25,181 bases of DNA from an uncultured Blautia sp. (lineage in GTDB: Bacteria > Bacillota > Clostridia > Lachnospirales > Lachnospiraceae). Made by a program: the position numbers and the translations under genes. The stretch's first letter is position 1; every line of letters starts with the position of its first letter. The notes beneath the pieces were generated by a model. The model saw nothing but the letters and a program-made list of their open reading frames with translations, did no database searches and had not been told where the DNA came from. Below are positions 14,648 to 21,908 of this stretch, in pieces. The stretch spans positions 1-25,181 of the forward strand of contig CAKRMK010000043.1 in NCBI GenBank assembly GCA_934364795.1. Reading direction: 5' to 3'.

Positions 14648-14790
14648 AAGATGTTTCTTTCACTGCAAAGCAGGGACAGGTAACAGCTCTTGTCTGTGTT
14701 ACTATGGGACCTGTATTTATTACAGTGATCTTCGCCCTGATCTGGAACGGACTAATTTTTGCGGTAACACCAGTTGTACTAAGAAAGTAA
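14641..14790 (+). pseudogene. Chimeric remnant: ABC ATPase N-terminus fused to permease C-terminus
   Basis: One frame off the end of the transglutaminase-like gene, 14641 onward reads VLKDVSFTAKQGQVTALV, the classic start of an ABC ATPase up to the residue just before the Walker A loop. Instead of GxxGxGKT it passes straight into a hydrophobic helix (MGPVFITVIFALIWNGLIF) and ends AVTPVVLRK at TAA 14788-14790, like the last helix of a permease. A deletion has joined the two genes. It is the mirror image of the permease-to-ATPase join at 11036. Confidence 0.65.
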
Positions 14791-14822
14791 TTTAATGAGG
14801 AAACCCACAGGAGGAAAAACAT

Positions 14823-15395
14823 ATGATGACACGCCAGGATCTGTTAACTCACATAAGAAACTACACACCTTTTTGTGAGCAGGAAGAAGCAGATAAAATC
14901 CTGATTCTTGACTGGATCACCAAAAATGAAAACGCTTTTTTAAGAGAAAACACGATAGCTCATATCACGGCATCTGCCTGGGTGGTAAACAAAGACCGAA
15001 GCAAGGTTCTTATGGTCTACCACAATATTTACAATTCCTGGTCCTGGCTTGGGGGCCATGCTGATGGGGAGACAGATCTGCTGTCAGTGGCAATCCGTGA
15101 GACGAAAGAAGAAGCAGGAATCTCTCATGTGCGCCCTGTATCAGAAAAGATTTTTTCTCTGGAAGCTCTTACTGTAGATGGCCATGTAAAAAAGGGCAGG
15201 TACGTATCCAGCCATCTGCATCTTAATGTAACCTATCTGCTGGAAGCAGATTCAGAAGAACATCTTTCCATAAAAGAAGATGAAAACAGCGGTGTAGCCT
15301 GGTTTTCCCCTGAAGAAGCACTGGAAAAATCCACAGAACCATGGTTTGTAGAACATGTATACAGTAAGCTGAATAAAAAAATGAATCTCATTTAA
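14823..15395 (+). CDS. Nudix hydrolase
   Basis: A 190-residue cytoplasmic hydrolase of nucleoside-diphosphate-linked compounds. The Nudix box is GGHADGETDLLSVAIRETKEEAG: the REx2EE core that binds metal is intact, while the first glutamate of GX5EX7REUXEEXGU falls one position off (Thr there). That variant is common in relatives with a GGHADG start. The N-terminal 45 residues (ITASAWVVN follows) form the usual first strands. A strong caggagg site precedes the first of two ATGs at 14823. Substrate cannot be told. The ATP-binding fragments upstream are unrelated to it. Confidence 0.88.
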   Translation: MMTRQDLLTHIRNYTPFCEQEEADKILILDWITKNENAFLRENTIAHITASAWVVNKDRSKVLMVYHNIYNSWSWLGGHADGETDLLSVAIRETKEEAGISHVRPVSEKIFSLEALTVDGHVKKGRYVSSHLHLNVTYLLEADSEEHLSIKEDENSGVAWFSPEEALEKSTEPWFVEHVYSKLNKKMNLI

Positions 15396-15495
15396 AAGTT
15401 TCTCTGCATTATCCAGAAGAGCAACGAGAAAAAATCTGGACACAGGTCCAGCAACAGTACGTAGAACTTGCATTAATGCCGCCAGTTGTATATAC
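15396..15495 (+). pseudogene. Gene remnant between Nudix gene and repeat element
   Basis: Directly after the Nudix stop a frame reads VSLHYPEEQREKIWTQVQQQ and YVELALMPPVVY, without a start codon, and runs into the repeat at 15496. It has the look of the N-terminal region of a real protein (a Glu/Gln-rich helix) that has been cut off by the element. Family not recognised. Confidence 0.4.
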
Positions 15496-15554
15496 TAGAG
15501 TGTGTTTGAAAAAGCATTCCCGCAATCTGCACGCCCCACTTTGCGGACGCTTTT
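15496..15554 (+). repeat. Copy of the gcgtgtttgaaaa / gcaatctgc repeat element
   Basis: tagagtgtgtttgaaaaa, then cccgcaatctgcacgccc (15519-15536), then cactttgcggacgctttt. The 18-base core is identical to the reverse complement of 11437-11454, and the first part matches the ends of the elements at 6618 and 11392. It lies just upstream of rsmJ. Confidence 0.65.
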
Positions 15555-15583
15555 GGAGATTTCAGGGAGAAAGAGAAGATCAT

Positions 15584-16315
15584 ATGAGTGATAAAATTGT
15601 AGTCTGCCTGGAAAAAGGCGGATCAAAAGATATGGCAGAAGCATTTTCCAGACGCACCGGTGCCCCGATGTCAGAAAAACCCGGAGAACAATTGACTGTA
15701 CTTTTTAATTCAAAAGGCGTTTCTTTAACGGGGTATGGTCTGTCCTATCAGGGTGATTTCGAGAATATGCTTCACCGGGTGACCAATGGAAGATTGCAGC
15801 ACGAAATGCTGGTCCGTGCTTCCAAATCAGAAAAACCAGGACGCAAGGCGATTGATGCTACAGCAGGCATGGGAGAGGACGGATTTCTTCTGGCAGCACA
15901 GGGCTATGAAGTAACTCTGTACGAACAGAATCCGGTAATTGCAGCTCTCTTAAAAGATGCCCTGCGCCGTGCGAAAAAGCATCCCGTACTGAAAGAAATT
16001 GCCGCCCGGATGAAATTAATAGAGGGAAACAGTGTAGAATTAATGCCCGCACTTCTGGATCCGGTGGATGTTATCTATCTGGATCCCATGTTTCCGGCAA
16101 GGCAGAAGTCCAGCCTGATCAATAAAAAGCTGCAGCTGATCCAGAAGCTGGAGCCCCCATGCACCACAGAAACAGAACTTTTTGATGCAGCTATAAGTGC
16201 AGCACCTGGCAAGATTATTGTAAAAAGGCCGCTGAAAAGTGAATTTCTTGCTGCAAGAAAACCGTCATACACTTTGAAGGGAAAAGCTATACGTTACGAT
16301 TGTTACACCGCTTAG
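15584..16315 (+). CDS. rsmJ: 16S rRNA (guanine-N2) methyltransferase RsmJ-like
   Basis: A 243-residue class I SAM-dependent methyltransferase of the RsmJ (YhiQ) family, which in E. coli methylates G1516 of 16S rRNA. The SAM-binding motif I is DATAGMGEDG from Asp91, with the acidic residue of motif II in LYEQNPV (the family has ERNPV). The catalytic-type motif is YLDPMFPARQKSS around Asp167, the YLDPMFPxRxKSA hallmark of RsmJ. The N-terminal 80 residues (LTGYGLSYQGDF) fit the family's extra domain. I choose the ATG at 15584 after gggagaaagag. An upstream in-frame start near 15476 would translate the repeat element. Downstream spacing to the next gene is 51-63 bases. Confidence 0.9.
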   Translation: MSDKIVVCLEKGGSKDMAEAFSRRTGAPMSEKPGEQLTVLFNSKGVSLTGYGLSYQGDFENMLHRVTNGRLQHEMLVRASKSEKPGRKAIDATAGMGEDGFLLAAQGYEVTLYEQNPVIAALLKDALRRAKKHPVLKEIAARMKLIEGNSVELMPALLDPVDVIYLDPMFPARQKSSLINKKLQLIQKLEPPCTTETELFDAAISAAPGKIIVKRPLKSEFLAARKPSYTLKGKAIRYDCYTA

Positions 16316-16378
16316 ACGTTGACATGATAAACTGAAATATATAAAAACAAAATAACATATGAAACAATGGGTGAGAAG

Positions 16379-16891
16379 ATGGGTAGAGAAAGAACTTTAT
16401 CAATTATTACTACAGGATATTTCTTATTGTACAGTCTGTTTTTAACCGTTGCAGAGGGCGCTTTGTTATATGGGATTTATTTATTTCACAATGGTGCCAC
16501 TGCAACAGCCGGCATGCTCCCGGCTGTAGACGAAATTATAACCGCAGTTATTGGATTTTTTGCTATGTTTAGTACTTTCAGCTGGGTGGTATCCCTGATT
16601 CTGGCAGCAGCACTTATGATTCCTCTGATCATTTGTATTGCAATTTTTATTCATTCCTGTATATGTTTACGAAGAAATCCCTCGCTGGAGAAGGGCAGAT
16701 TAAAAAGAGATGCATTTATAAAAACAGTCTTTTACATAGGCGTGTCTGTTCTTTTGATTTCGCAGACATTTCCGTGGAAATCTCTGGATATGGGAAGCAT
16801 TTTTATGATTTTGGCAGTGTTTATTCTTCCTTTTTTCCTATCTCTTGTAACCTTAATCTGTTGTATCAAACAAAATTACAATAAAATATAA
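16379..16891 (+). CDS. Small four-helix membrane protein of unknown function
   Basis: A 170-residue hydrophobic protein (174 if the ATG at 16367 is used). Four membrane helices are evident at about residues 8-34 (TTGYFLLYSLFLTVAEGALL), 50-68, 70-92 (a pair separated by WVVS) and 120-160 (two short helices near the end). The loop after helix 3 is basic and cytoplasmic (RRNPSLEKGRLKRD). I prefer the second ATG because gggtgag lies six bases upstream of it; the first ATG has no ribosome binding site. A Cys-rich end (LICCIKQ) is noted. No family is recognised. It is closed by a terminator. Confidence 0.65.
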   Translation: MGRERTLSIITTGYFLLYSLFLTVAEGALLYGIYLFHNGATATAGMLPAVDEIITAVIGFFAMFSTFSWVVSLILAAALMIPLIICIAIFIHSCICLRRNPSLEKGRLKRDAFIKTVFYIGVSVLLISQTFPWKSLDMGSIFMILAVFILPFFLSLVTLICCIKQNYNKI

Positions 16892-16918
16892 TAAAACCAA
16901 AAGGACAAAACGCTCTGG

Positions 16919-16958
16919 GGATGCCGATTCATATCAGATATCGGCATCCTCTTTGTTT
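16919..16958 (+). terminator. Rho-independent terminator after the small membrane protein
   Basis: ggatgccgat (16919-16928) pairs perfectly with atcggcatcc (16940-16949), followed by a T-rich tail tctttgttt. Confidence 0.8.
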
Positions 16959-17008
16959 ATACTTGCCCGGGTTATTACAGAAAAACTGCTCAACCGGCTT
17001 CTCACCTT

Positions 17009-17094
17009 ATATATAAAAATTGTGCTGCCTGTTTCCACTTATAATCCATATTATATGGGATTATTGTGGTACAGGCAGCACAATTTTTATATAT
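17009..17094. repeat. Very long near-perfect hairpin between converging genes
   Basis: The outer arms 17009-17032 and 17071-17094 are exact reverse complements over 24 bases. Inside, ccac (17035-17038) pairs with gtgg (17066-17069) and ataatcc (17041-17047) with ggattat (17058-17064), leaving a ten-base loop. About 35 base pairs form in 86 bases. An A run on one side and T run on the other allow bidirectional termination, which suits the position between a plus gene and folT on the minus strand. The length is unusual for a simple terminator. A mobile palindrome or small RNA is possible. Confidence 0.75.
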
Positions 17095-17148
17095 CAGGAT
17101 ATATCACTTATTGTTTCAGGAAACAATACCAGCAGGATCAATTTATAA

Positions 17149-17715
17149 TCAGTTGACAGCTGGTTTTCTAAAAAGATTAAAGATTCCTGTCTGCTCAATT
17201 AATCTTGTAATGGTAAAGAAAATAAAGGAATCAATTGGCCACATGATTAAGTTCTTTACTGTACGCATTGGAAGAATTGCCAGGAAACCTTTTCCGTAGA
17301 GCATATCCAGCCATAAGGTATTTAACAGTACATTTACGATCAGAACTACAACCAGTTTTGCAATCAGCACACGGCGGAAAGTAAGCTTATGTTTATAATA
17401 AAAGCATCCGTAAATAAAGGCCGCAAGCATTGCGTTAAAGGTGAAACCAAAGAAAAACGGGCCATCCGGGCGGATAAAGAATTTCACAATATCCAGCACA
17501 CCGGCAAACAGGCATCCTGTAACAGGACCAAACAGATAATCTGCAATCTGGTTGGGAATACCGGAAAAACCAATTTTTACATAAGGACCGATGTTGATAG
17601 AAGCCACTGAATTTAAGATCAGTGCCAGGGCAGCAAGCATTGCACAGACTGCCAGGGTAGAAGTGGTTTTCAGCTCTTTCGCTGAAGTGAAAAACATGTT
17701 TTTTGTTTTCTCCAT
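17149..17715 (-). CDS. folT: Folate-family ECF transporter S component (FolT-like)
   Basis: A 188-residue integral membrane substrate-binding subunit of an energy-coupling-factor transporter, probably for folate. About six helices are seen, and the conserved segment KIGFSGIPNQIADYLFGPV contains the folate S-component signature. The EcfA/EcfT energising subunits are encoded elsewhere, as in group II ECF systems. I use the ATG at 17715 because aaggaggt lies ideally before it. An in-frame start at 17748 would include that ribosome binding site. Upstream is a THF riboswitch, which independently supports folate as substrate, and a sigma-A promoter. Confidence 0.92.
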   Translation of the reverse strand: MEKTKNMFFTSAKELKTTSTLAVCAMLAALALILNSVASINIGPYVKIGFSGIPNQIADYLFGPVTGCLFAGVLDIVKFFIRPDGPFFFGFTFNAMLAAFIYGCFYYKHKLTFRRVLIAKLVVVLIVNVLLNTLWLDMLYGKGFLAILPMRTVKNLIMWPIDSFIFFTITRLIEQTGIFNLFRKPAVN

Positions 17716-17740
17716 AAAAAAATTACCTCCTTTTCTTTTT

Positions 17741-17795
17741 TCGCTCACAATAGGAGATAATCTATGGATTCATATTTATCTTCTGTTGCAGCGAG
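17741..17795 (-). promoter_or_regulatory. Putative expression platform between the riboswitch and folT
   Basis: Read on the minus strand, the riboswitch's last strand (tcgct, from 17794) can pair with agcga at the other end (17741-17745), and gataa (about 17776) with ttatc (about 17757). This alternative fold would compete with the riboswitch P1 helix. It is followed by an A-rich run, not a U tract, so control of translation or of RNA stability seems more likely than termination. This is inference from pairing only. Confidence 0.4.
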
Positions 17796-17883
17796 AAGCA
17801 ATCCACGAACCGCAAGATTTCTCTTTTCGTCCTCCGGCAACTCTCCATCCGGAAGGCACTTTACGCTCATGAATTTACTCTGC
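17788..17883 (-). ncRNA. Tetrahydrofolate (THF) riboswitch
   Basis: On the minus strand the order of elements is that of the THF aptamer: gcagagta opening strand, an internal helix, an aagtg stretch, ggatgg, gacgaa, ttgcggt, then attgc and the closing ctcgctgc that pairs with the start. These match the conserved positions of known THF riboswitches as I remember them (GGAGAGUA ... UUAAGUG ... GGGAUG ... ACGAA ... GCGGU ... UUGC ... CCGCUCC). It begins about 20 bases after the -10 box and lies in the 5' leader of folT, the most common target of the class. A covariance-model search would confirm it. Confidence 0.82.
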
Positions 17884-17900
17884 ATTACTTTACATGTGGA

Positions 17901-17929
17901 AGTATATAGCAGATTACTGGAAAAAGCAA
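17901..17929 (-). promoter_or_regulatory. Sigma-A promoter of the folT transcript
   Basis: On the minus strand TTGCTT (17924-17929), a 17-base spacer and TATACT (17901-17906). The predicted start of transcription falls about 10 bases before the riboswitch. Confidence 0.65.
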
Positions 17930-17984
17930 GAATAAAATATGTAAAATCATGTAGATTTGTCCATGTTTCCTATTTTTTTGTTCA

Positions 17985-18014
17985 TAGACAAAAAGGAAAA
18001 TACAGGTGTATACT
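17985..18014 (+). promoter_or_regulatory. Sigma-A promoter of the GH20 gene
   Basis: TAGACA (17985-17990), 18 bases, TATACT (18009-18014), 46 bases before the ATG at 18060. An AT-rich inverted repeat (about 17966-17976 and 17987-17999) overlaps the -35 and could be an operator. It is divergent from the folT promoter. Confidence 0.55.
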
Positions 18015-18059
18015 GAAATGGATTTACTAGAATGCAACGACAAGAGGAGGAAGAAGGCC

Positions 18060-19946
18060 ATGAAGATTTCATTTGCACCTTCTGTTATGGAATGTGAAAA
18101 ACTAAAAACAGGTACAAAAGCATTATTAGAAGAGATGCCGCAGCTTCCAGAGAATCTGGAAGTAAAGATTGAATTTAACGAAAAACCACAGCTCACTGTA
18201 AAACGGACAAAAAACCAGATCCAGATCACCTGTAAAGAGGCAGCCCATTATTACAGAGGCTTAAATCAGGCAATCCACCATTTAGAGACAGCTACCTATA
18301 CAAACCAGGAAACAGTATATTTTGAACGAAATGGATTCATGCTGGACTGTTCCAGAAATGCTGTGTTTACAGTAGAAAAAGTAAAATCCGTCATCCGGAC
18401 ACTTGCCAGAATGGGAATGAATGTACTGATGCTGTATACAGAAGACACCTACGAAGTACCAGGAGAACCATATTTCGGCAGTTACCGCGGACGTTATACG
18501 AAAGCTGAAATTCAGGAAATGGATTCCTATGCTTCTATGTTTGGAATCGAGCTGGTTCCCTGTATCCAGACACTGGCACATTTACACAATGCCCTGAAGT
18601 GGCCAGGTAAAAATGAAATCAAAGATTCCACAGATGTTCTTATTGTGGGAAAAGAAGAAACCTATGTATTTATTGAGAAGCTGCTTCAAAGCGTAAGGGA
18701 TTCTTTCTCCACACGACGCGTACATCTTGGTATGGATGAAGCCGTTCTTCTGGGCCTTGGAAAATATCTGAGAGAAAACGGTTATGAAAAAAGCTCTGTT
18801 CTTGTGAGAGAACATTGCAAACGTGTCCTTGCCATCTGCAAAAAGCTGGGCCTTGCGCCTATGATCTGGAGTGACATGTATATCACAGCCAATACAAACG
18901 GCGGTTATTACGAAATACCTGCTGGTGCCGACTGTTCTTCCTGGGAAAAACCGGAAAAAGGACTTGGCTTAGTATACTGGGATTATTACCATAATGATGA
19001 GAAGTCCTATGAAAGGATGCTGGACATTCACAGGCAATTATCCGATGATGTGATTTTTGCAGGAGGATCCTGGATCTGGAACGGAATCTCCCCCAATTAC
19101 TCCAAGACATTTGCCTGCACAAGAGCAGCCCTTCAGACCTGCAAGAAATATCAGATGAAAGAAGTCCTCTGCACTGCCTGGCTGGACAATGGCGCAGAAA
19201 CCCCAGTGGACGCAGTATGGCCAGGAGTGGCACTGTTTGCACATCTTGGCTTCCATTTGGAATACAGTGAAAAAGTACTGGAACAAGAGTTTAAAGAGTG
19301 TGTAGGGGCAAATCTGAAAGATTTTATGGCTTTGGATGCTTTCGATTCACTGTTCTTAAATGGAAAAGCAAATCAGGAAACCCAGAACCCATCTAAATAT
19401 CTTTTGTATCAGGATCCCATGACAGGTATTTTTGACCAGGAAGTAGTAATGAGCGGTGTTGACACAGGTGCCTATTATGAGAAATTAAAGGAGGAGATGG
19501 CAGCCTGCCAGGAGAACTCTCCTGCATATGCGGCACTATTTGCCTATTATGAAAAGCTGGCTGCAGTGCTGGCAGATAAGGCAGATCTTGGTGTCCGTAT
19601 GAAAGCAGCCTATGATAAGAACCAGTTGCTGGCGTTAAAGGAAATCTGTGAAAAAGAGATTCCGGAAATCATTCAGAATTTAGAAGAAATGAAAGTCTTA
19701 AGGGAAGATCTGTGGATGTCTGAGGCAAAGCCCTTTGGCTATGAGCTAATAGATGTGAAACTTGGGGCTGTAATCACCAGGCTTCACAGTGCCAGCCGGA
19801 GAGTCAAAAAATATCTGGAGGGAAGTATCCCTCAGCTGGAGGAACTGGAAGAGGTGCGACTTCCATATTTTGATAAAAATACACATAAGCGGGAAAACCG
19901 CTGGAGCCAGATTATCAGTGGAAGTGACCTCATCGATACCATATAG
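18060..19946 (+). CDS. Beta-N-acetylhexosaminidase, glycoside hydrolase family 20
   Basis: A 628-residue enzyme that removes terminal beta-linked N-acetylglucosamine or N-acetylgalactosamine from glycans. An N-terminal beta-sheet domain (about 1-95) precedes the GH20 barrel (about 96-400). The catalytic Asp-Glu pair is Asp226-Glu227 in HLGMDEA. Barrel landmarks include NGFMLDCSRNAVF, MGMNVLMLYTEDTYE, WSDMY, VYWDYY and GGSWIWNG. A helical C-terminal domain of about 220 residues follows. There is no signal peptide, so it acts on imported oligosaccharides in the cytoplasm. The start at 18060 follows agaggagga; the earlier in-frame ATG at 18006 lies over the -10 box. In-frame open sequence continues past the TAG stop but belongs to a different fragment. 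Confidence 0.93.
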   Translation: MKISFAPSVMECEKLKTGTKALLEEMPQLPENLEVKIEFNEKPQLTVKRTKNQIQITCKEAAHYYRGLNQAIHHLETATYTNQETVYFERNGFMLDCSRNAVFTVEKVKSVIRTLARMGMNVLMLYTEDTYEVPGEPYFGSYRGRYTKAEIQEMDSYASMFGIELVPCIQTLAHLHNALKWPGKNEIKDSTDVLIVGKEETYVFIEKLLQSVRDSFSTRRVHLGMDEAVLLGLGKYLRENGYEKSSVLVREHCKRVLAICKKLGLAPMIWSDMYITANTNGGYYEIPAGADCSSWEKPEKGLGLVYWDYYHNDEKSYERMLDIHRQLSDDVIFAGGSWIWNGISPNYSKTFACTRAALQTCKKYQMKEVLCTAWLDNGAETPVDAVWPGVALFAHLGFHLEYSEKVLEQEFKECVGANLKDFMALDAFDSLFLNGKANQETQNPSKYLLYQDPMTGIFDQEVVMSGVDTGAYYEKLKEEMAACQENSPAYAALFAYYEKLAAVLADKADLGVRMKAAYDKNQLLALKEICEKEIPEIIQNLEEMKVLREDLWMSEAKPFGYELIDVKLGAVITRLHSASRRVKKYLEGSIPQLEELEEVRLPYFDKNTHKRENRWSQIISGSDLIDTI

Positions 19947-20192
19947 CTTCTGTGCTCCTTTACAGAAGAGGAAATAAAAACAAAATTCCATAATAAATTT
20001 ATGAATCTGGTTCATTCGGAGGATCATACCTTAGTGGATGATTATGTAGCGCAGATTAATGGCGCAGAGAATAAGAATTCACTCTATCAGGGATGTATAT
20101 CGGATATCACAATATTCATTGAGGAACGTGAGAAAAAAGCCAGGGAACTGGAAGCAGCACTGAAAATTGCAGATACCTACCCCTTGATATGA
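19947..20192 (+). pseudogene. PAS-domain fragment of a lost signalling protein
   Basis: Directly after the GH20 stop, in the same frame, 81 codons stay open. FTEEEIKTKFHNKF and NLVHSEDHTLVDDYVAQI follow the PAS-fold pattern (YTREEL...LIHPEDR...). It has no start near the beginning; an internal ATG at 20001 has no ribosome binding site. The end (EEREKKARELEAALKIA) is the helical linker that usually leads from PAS to a kinase or GGDEF domain. It is a decayed remnant. Confidence 0.55.
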
Positions 20193-20224
20193 AAAAACAG
20201 AATGACTGCCGGGAAAAGATGTAG

Positions 20225-20299
20225 ATCGCATCCAATTATCTGGTGTCCCTTGTAAACAATGTTCTAAATATGAACCGCCTTTTAAATCAGGAAATAAAA
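20225..20299 (+). pseudogene. Histidine-kinase dimerisation-domain fragment
   Basis: In one frame 25 codons read IASNYLVSLVNNVLNMNRLL, the second helix of a HisKA domain (compare SSNHLLSLINDILDMSRIES in the intact kinase at 22909). The phospho-acceptor histidine and the ATPase domain are missing. It follows the PAS fragment after a small deletion and frame change, so both are probably from one kinase. Confidence 0.6.
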
Positions 20300-20305
20300 T
20301 GCACT

Positions 20306-20504
20306 ATCGCCAGAGGTCTAAGTGTGTTATACTGTATCGGTGAAAAAAGCGAGGAACAGGCTTAACTGGCAGGAGGTTTTGGGTAAACAGCTGGAAATCG
20401 GCATGAAGGATGTGGATACCTCCAGGATCGTGATCGTTTATGAGCCGGTCTGGTCCATTGGTCCAGGTAAAACACCGGCAGATAAAGAGTATATCCGCAA
20501 ATAA
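20306..20504 (+). pseudogene. Triosephosphate isomerase fragment with a frameshift
   Basis: One frame reads RGLSVLYCIGEKSEEQA and stops. One frame over continues NWQEVLGKQLEIGMKDVD, then IVIVYEPVWSIGPGKTPADK, ending in TAA at 20504. YEPVWSIGPGK contains the catalytic glutamate and loop 6 of triosephosphate isomerase. Only the middle of the barrel is present: the N-terminal half and the last strands are gone. It abuts the kinase fragment and must be the scar of a deletion. A complete isomerase must exist elsewhere. Confidence 0.75.
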
Positions 20505-20537
20505 CCTGTGAGAAAAAGTCATGGAGGAATACTGGAA

Positions 20538-21113
20538 ATGGATGAAAAACAAAAAGATAAGGGCTATGTACTCCGGAAGCTTTTTTTTGCCTCGCTGTAC
20601 TTAAGCACCTTTACATTTGGCGGCGGCTACGTGATCGTAACGCTTTTGAAGAAGAAATTTGTGGATCAGTACCACTGGATCGATGAAGATGAAATGCTGG
20701 ATCTAGTGGCCATTGCCCAGTCTTCTCCCGGAGCGATTGCTGTGAATGGAGCAATCGTAGTGGGATATAAGCTTGGAGGGATTCCCGGCATGCTGATGTG
20801 CGTGCTGGGGGCCATTATCCCACCTATGGTGATTCTGTCGCTAATCTCTGTATTTTATGATGCATTTCGCTCCAATTATTATATTGCTGCGCTGCTGAAA
20901 GGAATGTCCGCAGGAGTAGGTGCTGTGATCATTTCCGTAGTATATGATATGGGAAAAAATGTAGTGAAGTCAAAGGACTGGATCAATATCGTAATCATGA
21001 TCGCAAGCTTTTGTGTCAGCTATTTCCTGAATGTGAATATTATATTTATTATTTTAAGTGTAGCAGCCTTTGGATTTGTGCGGACACTGGTGAAGGAGGG
21101 CAGAAAAAAATGA
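20538..21113 (+). CDS. Chromate transporter (CHR family), first subunit
   Basis: A 191-residue membrane protein with one CHR domain of about five to six helices. Landmarks are FTFGGGYVIVTLLKKKFV, then a DLVAIAQSSPGAIAVNGA loop and LGAIIPP. Short-chain CHR proteins act as pairs with opposite membrane topology, and the second subunit follows with a 4-base overlap. The ATG at 20538 is chosen because ggagga lies upstream; an in-frame GTG at 20508 has none. The family exports chromate in some bacteria, but true substrate here is unknown and many gut homologues are unlikely to meet chromate. No promoter is obvious in the remnant zone before it. Confidence 0.9.
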   Translation: MDEKQKDKGYVLRKLFFASLYLSTFTFGGGYVIVTLLKKKFVDQYHWIDEDEMLDLVAIAQSSPGAIAVNGAIVVGYKLGGIPGMLMCVLGAIIPPMVILSLISVFYDAFRSNYYIAALLKGMSAGVGAVIISVVYDMGKNVVKSKDWINIVIMIASFCVSYFLNVNIIFIILSVAAFGFVRTLVKEGRKK

Positions 21114-21679
21114 TCTACCTTCAGCTGTTTTTCAGTTTTCTGCAGATTGGAGCTTTAAGCTTCGGTGGAGGATATGCGGCCATGCCGCTGATACAGGAGC
21201 AGGTGGTAACCTTACATGGATGGCTTTCTATGGAAGCTTTTACCGACCTTGTGACTATCGCGGAAATGACACCAGGACCTATTGCAGTGAATTCCGCTAC
21301 CTTTGTAGGCATCCAGATCGCAGGTCCTGGAGGGGCAGTGGTGGCTACCCTTGGCTGTATTCTGCCCTCCTGTATAATCGTTACGTTGTTGGCGTATATT
21401 TATACGAAATACCGGAATATGTCCCTTCTCCAGGGAACCTTGGCGTCCCTTCGCCCGGCGGTTGTGGCAATGATCGCCAAAGCCGGAGTGGCCATCCTGG
21501 TTTCAGCCTTTTTTATCAGTGGAACTATAGATTTTATCCGGCAAAATGTCTGCGTCAGAATGATTGTATTTTTTGTAGGCGCGTTGGTGCTTTTGCGGAA
21601 GTTTAAAATGAACCCCATCCTTGTGATGGTTCTGTGTGGTGTGGCGAATATGATATTCTGTGCAGTAATGGGAATTTGA
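21110..21679 (+). CDS. Chromate transporter (CHR family), second subunit
   Basis: A 189-residue membrane protein with a single CHR domain. IGALSFGGGYAAMPLIQEQ and the EMTPGPIAVNSATFVG loop match the family signatures and are stronger than in its partner. The start ATG overlaps the partner's stop (ATGA), with a gaaggagg site, so the two are translated together and likely form a heterodimer. An upstream in-frame start at 21011 would read the partner's coding sequence in another frame. A terminator candidate lies 143 bases downstream. Confidence 0.92.
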   Translation: MIYLQLFFSFLQIGALSFGGGYAAMPLIQEQVVTLHGWLSMEAFTDLVTIAEMTPGPIAVNSATFVGIQIAGPGGAVVATLGCILPSCIIVTLLAYIYTKYRNMSLLQGTLASLRPAVVAMIAKAGVAILVSAFFISGTIDFIRQNVCVRMIVFFVGALVLLRKFKMNPILVMVLCGVANMIFCAVMGI

Positions 21680-21821
21680 TACACAAAGAGTTATAACCTA
21701 CAGTATTAAACAGCGAATATACCGAATTGCTTTTTGAATGCATTCGTCTGATGAGATAGGTGTCTTTGCATGTGCAACTTTTTTGGCAAAAGTGTAACTG
21801 ACTTTTCCAAGAAGCTCACTT

Positions 21822-21848
21822 AACTGGTCAAAATTGGTCAGTTTTTAT
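21822..21848 (+). terminator. Candidate terminator after the chromate-transporter pair
   Basis: aactggtc (21822-21829) pairs with ggtcagtt (21836-21843, two G-U pairs) around a six-base loop, followed by a short T run. The 230 bases around it (21680-21908) otherwise hold only AT-rich sequence and one short tail (NSEYTELLFECIRLMR, about 21708-21755) that might be another gene remnant. Confidence 0.5.
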
Positions 21849-21908
21849 TATCCACCTGTGGTTCCGATTCTTCGAAACGCCTGGTTCTTTTCTGTGAGAT
21901 GGAGGGAC

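Noticed and set aside
16953..17299. Small plus-strand ORFs across the long hairpin
   Set aside because: They read through the 86-base palindrome and antisense to folT, with no ribosome binding site.
19944..20192. Read-through of the GH20 stop into 81 further codons
   Set aside because: The extension has PAS-domain character unrelated to GH20, and the GH20 protein is already full length, so shared frame is chance.
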